A stretch of 64,000 nucleotides of DNA from Streptomyces syringium (lineage in GTDB: Bacteria; Actinomycetota; Actinomycetes; Streptomycetales; Streptomycetaceae): assembly GCF_017876625.1 (NCBI RefSeq), contig NZ_JAGIOH010000001.1:2418001-2482000 (forward strand). The letters run 5' to 3'. The notes below the pieces were generated by a model. The model did not search any database. It was not told where the DNA came from and saw only the letters and a program-made list of their open reading frames with translations. Shown one piece after another: positions 58,542 through 64,000 of the stretch. The translations under genes and the position numbers were made by a program. Each line of letters opens with the position of its first letter. Position 1 is the stretch's first letter.

Positions 58542-58944
58542 CGTCGCGCCGCTCGCCGCCCTGACCGGCCTCCGCGTCCGCCTGGGCCTGCGCGACCGAG
58601 GCCCGTACCTCGTCCATGTCGAGCGCGCGGGCCTGCTTGATGACGTCCTCCAGCGCGGCCTCCGGCAGCGCGCCGGGCTGGGCGAACACCGCGATGTTGT
58701 CGCGCACGATCATCAGCGTCGGGATCGACTGGATCTCGAAGGCGGCGGCCAGCTCCGGCTGCGCCTCGGTGTCGACCTTGGCGAAAACCAGATCGTCATG
58801 GCGCCCGGCCGCTCCTTCGTAGACGGGCGCGAACTTCCGGCACGGCCCGCACCACTCCGCCCAGAAGTCGATGAGCACGAATCCGCTGTCGGAGACGATC
58901 TCGTCGAAGTTGTCCTTGGTGAGCTCCACCGTGCTGCCGCTCAT
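58534..58944 (-). CDS. thioredoxin
   Basis: 136 residues. Active site WCGPC at 31-35 (FWAEWCGPCRKFAP), cis-Pro in IQSIPTLMIV. Thioredoxin fold to about residue 105, then a short charged extension. Reduces disulfides of cytosolic enzymes, perhaps serving the OsmC or peroxiredoxin made elsewhere. ATG at 58944; AGAGGCAGG is upstream. Operon with the histidine phosphatase. Confidence 0.93.
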   Translation of the reverse strand: MSGSTVELTKDNFDEIVSDSGFVLIDFWAEWCGPCRKFAPVYEGAAGRHDDLVFAKVDTEAQPELAAAFEIQSIPTLMIVRDNIAVFAQPGALPEAALEDVIKQARALDMDEVRASVAQAQADAEAGQGGERRDGE

Positions 58945-59129
58945 CGCGTGCCTGCCTCTTCCGCTCGTCGTCCAGGGCCCCCGGCAGCGGCAACAGGGCG
59001 ATGCTGCGTCGTATTCCTGGGCCTTGGCCCGGCGGGTGCACCTCCGCTGCACGGCGGTGCCCTCGAGCTCCCCCGGCTACCGCTGGGAGATGCCCCCAGC
59101 GGGCTGGTTCTGGGCTGAGCCCAGCCACA

Positions 59130-59196
59130 TCAAGCCCGTCCGGCGATTGAGGACGCGCCCGCAGGGCGCTCGCCGCCGCAGGCGGCAAGACGGGCC
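59130..59196. repeat. dispersed intergenic repeat, copy D
   Basis: Sixty-seven bases, reverse complement of copy A with two differences. It lies in the 348-base gap 58945-59292 between divergent thioredoxin and GT-B-like genes. The rest of that gap holds short inverted repeats of CAGCGG/CCGCTG type but no gene I can support. Confidence 0.9.
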
Positions 59197-59292
59197 TGCA
59201 GTCGAACGATCCGCCGGCCAGGCGCAAGGTATCGTCGGCCGGGGCCGTCCGGGGAGAGCCACGGCCGACGCGATCGTCATGGGGAGGACGCG

Positions 59293-61038
59293 GTGCCGGT
59301 GCCGCCCGGGCAGACGCACCTCGCCGCGCCCGGCGGGCCGGAGCGCTGGCGCACGATCGGCACGACCCACCACGTCCTCGGCGTCATCCACAACGTCACC
59401 TCCGCGACCCGCCTGCTCGATCTCCTCTCCGTCTTCGAGGGCGATACCCGGATACAGGTGCATTTCACGTGCACGGGTTCGTCGGCGTTCGACGGGGGAA
59501 TGCGGGAATTCATCGCCGCGAGGGAAATGCCGTGCATTCCTTGGGGCGAGGCGTGCGAGCTGAAATTCGACCTCGCGGTCAGCAGCAGCCGCGGCGGGGA
59601 GTTGCAGGATATTTCCGCACCACTCATATGCGCCCCGCACGGTGCCGGATACAATAAAACACTCAGCCGGGAGCCGGGAGCCGGGAGCCGGGAGCCGGGA
59701 GCCTTCGGCCTGACGGACGAATGGCTGGTCCATGACGGCCGGTTGATCCCCTCCGCCATCGTCCTGTCCCACGACGAACAACGCGAACGCCTGCGCGACG
59801 GCTGCCCCGACGCGGTGCCCTTCGCCACCGTCGTCGGCGATCCGTGCGCCGACCAGCTGCGGGCCTCCACGCCGTTCCGGGACGCCTACCGGACGGCCCT
59901 CGGCGTACGCCCCGGCCAGAAGCTCCTGGTCCTGACGTCGACTTGGGGCCGGCGTTCCCTCCTCGGACACGGCGGCGACACGGTACGCCGGGCGCTGGCC
60001 GAGCTGCCGCGGGACGAATACCGCGTGGTGGCCGCAGTACACCCCAATGCCTGGCACGGCCACGGCGGTTGGCAGGTGCACACGTGGCTCGCGCCGTTCG
60101 TCCGCGCCGGGCTCGTCCTGCCCGTCCCGGAGACGGATACCTGGAAGGCCGCCCTGACCGCCGCCGACGCGTTCATCGGCGACCACGGCTCGGTCACCCT
60201 CTACGGCGTCGCGCTGGGCCTTCCCGGCCTTCTGGGCGCCTTCGACGAGGGCGTCGTGGCACCCGGCTCGCCGATGGCCCTCCTGGGCGGGCTGCTGCCG
60301 CGCGTCACGGCGGGACGTCCGCTGGCCCGGCAACTGGCCGACGCCGCGGCCACACAGCCCGGCGACGCACGGCTGGCCGAGGTGGGCGGCCTGGTGACGT
60401 CCCGTCCGATGCGGTCGATGGCCCTGCTGCGCGGCCTGTTCTACGAACACCTCGGGCTGCCCGAACCGGCCGATCCGGCAGTCGTCCGGCCCGTCGCCGT
60501 CCCCCGCCGCCCGCACGACCGGCGCCGGGACCCGGCCCCTCCCCCGGTGTTCGTGACGGCTCACTTCGAGGAGCACGGCGTGGGCGCGCCGACGGTCACG
60601 GTCCGCCGCTACCCCGCGGCGGTGCAGGGCGCCGAGGCCGGGCACCTTCCCGACCCCCACCTCGTGGCCGCCGAGGGAGAACCGGACGTCCGCTGGCTGC
60701 ACACGGCGGATATCCTCCTGGCCCGCCCCGCCGCGACGGAACGGCCGACGAGGGAGGTCGCGGGGCCGCTGTTCGACCGGTATCCGGGGTGCGGGGTGGT
60801 CGCCGTCCCCGGACCGGACGGGCTGAACGGCGACTGCGGTCTCGCCCTGCGCGACGGCCCGGAGCTCACGGCCCGCTGGCGGGACGCGCAGTGGTGGACG
60901 ACACCGCAGACGGCGGCAGCGGCCGCCCACGCCTGCCTGTCCCGGTTCGGCCCGGCCTGGGAGGGCGGGATCACCGTCCGCACGGGAGAACACCTGCCAC
61001 CCGCCGTGCTGACGGTTGCCGCCGCGCACCGCAGCTGA
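59293..61038 (+). CDS. GT-B-like transferase (CDP-glycerol glycerophosphotransferase-type fold), often misnamed translation initiation factor 2
   Basis: 581 residues. N-terminal half: VLGVIHNVTSATRLLDLLSV, then FDGGMREFIAAREMPCIP and LICAPHGAGYNKTLS. Middle: KLLVLTSTWGRRSLLG, YRVVAAVHPNAWHGHGGWQV, and ADAFIGDHGSVTLYGVALGL. That Asp/His-Gly-Ser pattern parallels the donor-binding part of teichoic-acid glycerophosphotransferases. Streptomyces relatives carry the odd name translation initiation factor 2, which the sequence does not support. Residues after LSREPGAGSREPGAFG are encoded by a 7-base tandem repeat. GTG start at 59293 after GGGGAGG. No neighbour points to a pathway. No membrane span. 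Confidence 0.75.
   Translation: MPVPPGQTHLAAPGGPERWRTIGTTHHVLGVIHNVTSATRLLDLLSVFEGDTRIQVHFTCTGSSAFDGGMREFIAAREMPCIPWGEACELKFDLAVSSSRGGELQDISAPLICAPHGAGYNKTLSREPGAGSREPGAFGLTDEWLVHDGRLIPSAIVLSHDEQRERLRDGCPDAVPFATVVGDPCADQLRASTPFRDAYRTALGVRPGQKLLVLTSTWGRRSLLGHGGDTVRRALAELPRDEYRVVAAVHPNAWHGHGGWQVHTWLAPFVRAGLVLPVPETDTWKAALTAADAFIGDHGSVTLYGVALGLPGLLGAFDEGVVAPGSPMALLGGLLPRVTAGRPLARQLADAAATQPGDARLAEVGGLVTSRPMRSMALLRGLFYEHLGLPEPADPAVVRPVAVPRRPHDRRRDPAPPPVFVTAHFEEHGVGAPTVTVRRYPAAVQGAEAGHLPDPHLVAAEGEPDVRWLHTADILLARPAATERPTREVAGPLFDRYPGCGVVAVPGPDGLNGDCGLALRDGPELTARWRDAQWWTTPQTAAAAAHACLSRFGPAWEGGITVRTGEHLPPAVLTVAAAHRS
59664..59703 (+). repeat. 7-base tandem repeat inside the GT-B-like gene
   Basis: GAGCCGG four times exactly (59671-59698), preceded by CAGCCGG and followed by partial GAGCC, about 5.7 copies. 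Seven is not a multiple of three, so loss or gain of one unit by slippage would shift the frame and truncate the protein. It encodes a surface loop of Ser-Arg-Glu-Pro-Gly-Ala character. Confidence 0.9.
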
Positions 61039-61101
61039 CGGGGCCGGGCCCGGCGGGGGCGGCGGCCTCTCCGGGGGAAGCGCCACCGGCCGGACTGCCG
61101 C

Positions 61102-61278
61102 GCGGAGGCGGCCGCCGGCAGGGCTGCCGGGTGCGGAAATGCCGTGACCACGTGGTCGGCGCGAAGCGGCCGCCCGGCAGGACTGCTGGGTGACGAAACG
61201 CCGAGCCCGCGTGGCCGAGGCGAAGCCGACGCCCGGCAGGGCTGCCGGGTGAGCAAACGCCGAGCCCGCGTGGCCGAC
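61102..61278. repeat. three tandem 59-base repeats
   Basis: Units at 61102-61160, 61161-61219 and 61220-61278, with a partial fourth start at 61279. Units two and three are nearly 90% identical by eye, unit one more diverged. Each holds a CCGGCAG/CTGCCGG palindrome. The array fills most of the 300-base gap (61039-61338) between convergent genes; no reading frame is supported. Function unknown. Confidence 0.85.
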
Positions 61279-61338
61279 GCGAAGGCGCCTCACCGCTCGA
61301 GGCGAGGCCCCGGTCGGCGCCGGCAGCACCCACGCCCT

Positions 61339-63795
61339 CTACGAACCGGCGTCAGTCGCGCCGCCGGCAGAGGCCCCATCAGCGGACGCTTTTCCGGCGG
61401 CCGCACCGCCGCCGGCTGTCCCGTCAGCGGCTGTCCCGTCGGCGCTCGCCTCACCAGTGGGCTCGTCACCAGCAGCCATCCCATCGCCGGCCGTGTCAGC
61501 GGCTGCCGGGTCAGCGGCAGTCGTCCCACCAGCAGCCGTCCCGTCGGCAGACGTCCCACCGGTGGGCGCCCCACCACCGGCAGACGCACCGCCGCCAGCC
61601 GCCCCACCATCGTCGTCCCGCGCGGCCAGTCGCAAACGCACTGCCGCCGCCTTCACGCTGCCGATCCCCCTGTACGTCTCCAGCGCCACGCGCCACTCCC
61701 AGCGGGCGCCCTCGGGGTCGCCGCTCGCGGCCAGGACGTCGCCCCGCAGCAGCACCGCGTCCGCCCGCTCCTTCGGGGCGACGCGGGGCGGGAACAGGGT
61801 CATCGCCTCGTCGAGGCCCGCCAGCGCCTCGTCGGGGCGGTCGGCCCGCAGGCGGGCTTCCGCGTAGCGGGTGAGGGCGCGCGCCTCGTTGTAGCGGTCC
61901 GGGCGGGGGACTGCGGGGTCGTGGCGGTCGGTCAGGGCGGCGAACAGGCGGCGGGCGTTCAGCAGCAGCCGCGCCGCCTCCGCGTGGTCGCGGGCGGCGC
62001 TGTGGGCGCGGCCCCGGTGGTACTCCAGCAGCGCGCGCCCCCGTGGGTGCTCGATGTCGCCGAGCGCGGTGGTCGCCTCCCGGAACAGGGCGATCGCGTC
62101 GTGGGGGCGGCCTTCCCGGAGCGCGAGCTGCCCCAGGCCCTCCAGCGCGGAGGACGCGGTGCGCGCGTGCCCGATGCCGGCCGCCAGGGCGCGCGCCCGC
62201 TCGTAGTGGTGCCGCGCGGCCGCGTTGTCGCCGTCGCCCGCGCGGTCGTACAGCGCGAAGGCGGTCTCGTAGTGCATCCGGGCCAGGACGAGGTCGTCGC
62301 GCAGCCGCCCGGCCGCTTCGAGGGCCTGCTCGCACACGCCGATCCAGCGCGTGTGGTACTTCCGGCGGAAGAAGAAGCCCCGCAGCGCCTCGGCGAGTTC
62401 GCAGGTGAGCCGGTCACGGCCGGTGCGGGCGGCGAGCGCGACCACGGCGGCCGCGTTCTCCCCGTCCGGCTCCAGCGCGTCCAGGGCCGCCCCCTCGTTC
62501 TCGAAGACCGCGGTCGGCAGGCCGCCCGGGGCGAAGCGGGAACCGAAGCGCCAACGGTCGGAGACGAGGGCCTCGGCCGCCGCGGCCCGCTCCAGGTACC
62601 AGTCGATGATCACGTCGGCGGCCGTGTCGGACGAGGGCGTGTCGGACGAGGGCGTGCCGGACGACGGTGTGCCGGACGGGGGCGTTTCCTCCAGCCGCCT
62701 GCGCGCGTAGGCGTGGACCAGGCCGTTCATGCGGTAGCGGCCGGCCGTGGAGGGCTCCAGCAGCCGTTCGTGGACGAGGGTCCGTAATGCCTTGGCCCCC
62801 TCGCGCCCGTCGCCTCCCAGCCGCTTCACCAGGTCGCCCGCGAACTCGCCGGTGGGGTGTGCGCCGAGCATCCGCCAGACCGCCGCTGCTCTCTCGTCCA
62901 GGCCGGAGTAGGCGACGTCGAGGACCTTGGGGTAGGGGATCTCGTCGGCCACGGACAGCGCCTCCCATACGGTCTGCGGATCAGTGAGCTCGTCGGCGAG
63001 CTCGCGCAGCGCCTCCGCCCCTTCCGCCGCGCGCACGCGCGCGATACGCACCGCCAGCGGCAGCCCGGCGCAGGCGCGGATCACTTCACGGAGCGCCTGC
63101 CCGCCGTCGTGCCCGCCCTCGTGGCCGCCGTCCGGGCCGTCCTCGGCGACGGGGCCGAACAGCTGCGCGCAGGCGTCGTCGTCCAGCGCGTCGAGCGTCA
63201 CGTAGTCCGGGCCGGGCTGCGTGACGCTCAGGCCGGTGAGCCGGTTGCGGCTGGTGACGACCACGACACTGCCGGGCGCCCCGGGCAGCAGCGGGCGGAC
63301 CTGGGCGGGGACGACGACGTTGTCGAGCAGCATCAGGCTCGGCTCGTCGGCCGTCAGGGACCGGAAGTACGCCGACAGTTCGGCCAGACCGGCGGGCCGC
63401 TCCTCGCGCGGGGTGCCCAGCTGCCCGACGAAGGTCTCGAGCACGCTCACCGGATCGACCGGGGAGCGCGGGCCCTGGGGGCTCATGTCCGCGTAGAACT
63501 GGCCGCCGGGGAAGTCGTCGCGCACGTCGTACAGCCAGCGCAGCGCGACGGCGGTCTTGCCGATGCCCGGGATGCCGGTGATGACGACGAGCCGCGGGGC
63601 TCTGCGGCCCTCCCGTCCGGCCAGCAGCGCGTCGAGCTTCGCGCGGGGAGCGGCGCGGTCGACGAATTCCTCCGGCTCGGGCAGCAGCATGCGGGGCGTG
63701 CGGACGGGAGCCGCCTGCCCCCAGTGCACGTTCTGCGCCTGGATGACCGTTCCCGTGAAGGTGCCACCGGAAATGTCGTTGCCGATGAAGTCCAC
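61339..63795 (-). CDS. STAND-type NTPase (NB-ARC) with C-terminal TPR helices and low-complexity tail
   Basis: 818 residues. A short N-terminal region with FIGNDISGGTFTGTVIQAQN resembles the head segment of many Streptomyces NB-ARC proteins. NTPase: Walker A TGIPGIGKT (73-81), Walker B around PSLMLLDNVV, sensor SRNRLTG, and GLPLAVRIARV. A winged helix (LDVAYSGLDERAAAVWRMLG), then TPR-like helices from about 430 to 700 (RRKYHTRWIGVCEQALEAAG ...). The tail from about 735 is Gly/Ala/Thr. STAND proteins switch on ligand binding and can regulate transcription or act in phage or cell-death signalling; no effector domain is seen here, so a regulator or sensor is most likely. GTG start after GGCGGGG. 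The last 205 bases of the window hold no gene I can support. Confidence 0.85.
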   Translation of the reverse strand: MDFIGNDISGGTFTGTVIQAQNVHWGQAAPVRTPRMLLPEPEEFVDRAAPRAKLDALLAGREGRRAPRLVVITGIPGIGKTAVALRWLYDVRDDFPGGQFYADMSPQGPRSPVDPVSVLETFVGQLGTPREERPAGLAELSAYFRSLTADEPSLMLLDNVVVPAQVRPLLPGAPGSVVVVTSRNRLTGLSVTQPGPDYVTLDALDDDACAQLFGPVAEDGPDGGHEGGHDGGQALREVIRACAGLPLAVRIARVRAAEGAEALRELADELTDPQTVWEALSVADEIPYPKVLDVAYSGLDERAAAVWRMLGAHPTGEFAGDLVKRLGGDGREGAKALRTLVHERLLEPSTAGRYRMNGLVHAYARRRLEETPPSGTPSSGTPSSDTPSSDTAADVIIDWYLERAAAAEALVSDRWRFGSRFAPGGLPTAVFENEGAALDALEPDGENAAAVVALAARTGRDRLTCELAEALRGFFFRRKYHTRWIGVCEQALEAAGRLRDDLVLARMHYETAFALYDRAGDGDNAAARHHYERARALAAGIGHARTASSALEGLGQLALREGRPHDAIALFREATTALGDIEHPRGRALLEYHRGRAHSAARDHAEAARLLLNARRLFAALTDRHDPAVPRPDRYNEARALTRYAEARLRADRPDEALAGLDEAMTLFPPRVAPKERADAVLLRGDVLAASGDPEGARWEWRVALETYRGIGSVKAAAVRLRLAARDDDGGAAGGGASAGGGAPTGGTSADGTAAGGTTAADPAAADTAGDGMAAGDEPTGEASADGTAADGTAGGGAAAGKASADGASAGGATDAGS
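62624..62683 (-). repeat. 15-base tandem repeat in the STAND gene
   Basis: Four in-frame 15-base units (62624-62638, 62639-62653, 62654-62668, 62669-62683); first two identical. Read on the minus strand they encode a Pro-Ser/Thr linker between the winged helix and the TPR part. Confidence 0.85.
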
Positions 63796-64000
63796 GCACC
63801 CCGCCCGTCGTCGTTCCGGCCACGACCAGCCCGTGCCGGGCCCCCACGATGTCGTGATCTCGCGGACTCAGTGTGCCAAGCCGACGGCGGACGGTGGTGC
63901 GATGTGCGCCACACCGGCGCGAAAGGGCCCCGGAGAGGCCCGGAAATCACGTCACTTCGGCGGGCGGATGGAGAGGGCGTGCCGGAATTCGTCACGCGGG

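Noticed and set aside
59293..61038. Translation initiation factor IF-2
   Set aside because: The common database name for relatives, but no GTPase motifs (GxxxxGK, DxxG, NKxD) are present.
61102..61278. CRISPR array
   Set aside because: Units are directly adjacent at 59 bp with no unique spacers and no cas genes.
61144..62787. 547-codon plus-strand frame spanning the 59-bp repeats and the STAND gene
   Set aside because: Translates the repeat array and the complement of the STAND tail; no family and no start signal.

Overview
The window is chromosomal DNA of a Streptomyces or close relative. Support: very high G+C with almost all third codon positions G or C, many GTG starts, many leaderless-looking starts (a TAnnnT box 6-8 bases before the start codon), Streptomyces-type small families (DUF3052, DUF3145, DUF4429, DUF6355, DUF6415-like) and the fasR-fabD-fabH-acpP-fabF locus. 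The order TerC-like / TerD / TerD / peroxiredoxin / DUF3052 / aceE, followed later by the fatty acid synthase genes, is the order I recall from the S. coelicolor core chromosome. The left and right edges look more accessory.

Layout. 0-6.8 kb: the end of a Gfo/Idh/MocA oxidoreductase, a two-domain VOC protein and a DHA2 drug-efflux pump, divergent from a WYL repressor; then a broken 2'-5' RNA ligase-like gene and an XRE regulator followed by two translationally coupled small genes. 6.9-13.7 kb: two tandem secreted S33-type peptidases, tRNA-Val(TAC), a DUF4097 lipoprotein, a coiled-coil membrane-anchored protein, an FmdB zinc ribbon and an O-methyltransferase. 13.8-23.2 kb: a tellurium-resistance/Ter stress island. 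It holds a predicted metabolite-synthesis operon (CitE-like lyase, a fused phosphoribosyltransferase-StiP protein, a HAD phosphatase; stop and start codons overlap by 4 bases) and Ter proteins (TerD with a proline-rich tail, TerA-like, DUF475/TerC-like, two TerD). 23.4-36 kb: peroxiredoxin, DUF3052, aceE, a secreted I36-type inhibitor, a DUF1023 hydrolase, a DUF4429/SHOCT protein, a NarL-type two-component system, a MerR/aldo-keto reductase operon, a beta-lactamase-like serine hydrolase and pirin. 36.1-41.1 kb: fasR and the type II fatty acid synthase initiation/elongation genes. 41-59 kb: mixed housekeeping and accessory genes (PQQ-like propeller protein, SGNH lipoprotein, GH3 glycosidase with a PA14-like insert, AraC regulator, second VOC protein, MgtC, a pyroglutamyl-peptidase-like protein with Ser in place of the catalytic Cys, CN-hydrolase, EI24/CysZ-like protein, MarR with its divergent oxidoreductase, isochorismatase-like protein, sortase-like lipoprotein, OsmC, histidine phosphatase and thioredoxin). 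59-64 kb: a GT-B-like protein with a 7-bp repeat in its reading frame, a 59-bp tandem repeat array, and a large STAND (NB-ARC/TPR) ATPase.

How the parts work together. aceE (pyruvate to acetyl-CoA) lies upstream of fasR and fabDHPF (acetyl/malonyl units to fatty acids). The Ter island couples predicted Ca-binding surface-associated TerD/TerC complexes to synthesis of an unknown, probably ribosylated, metabolite. Redox and stress genes (AhpE-like, OsmC, thioredoxin, VOC, AKR/MerR, MarR/oxidoreductase) are scattered through the window. Intergenic DNA is rich in strong GC hairpins without T-tracts (usual terminator form here). A 65-80 bp dispersed repeat occurs four times at gene ends.
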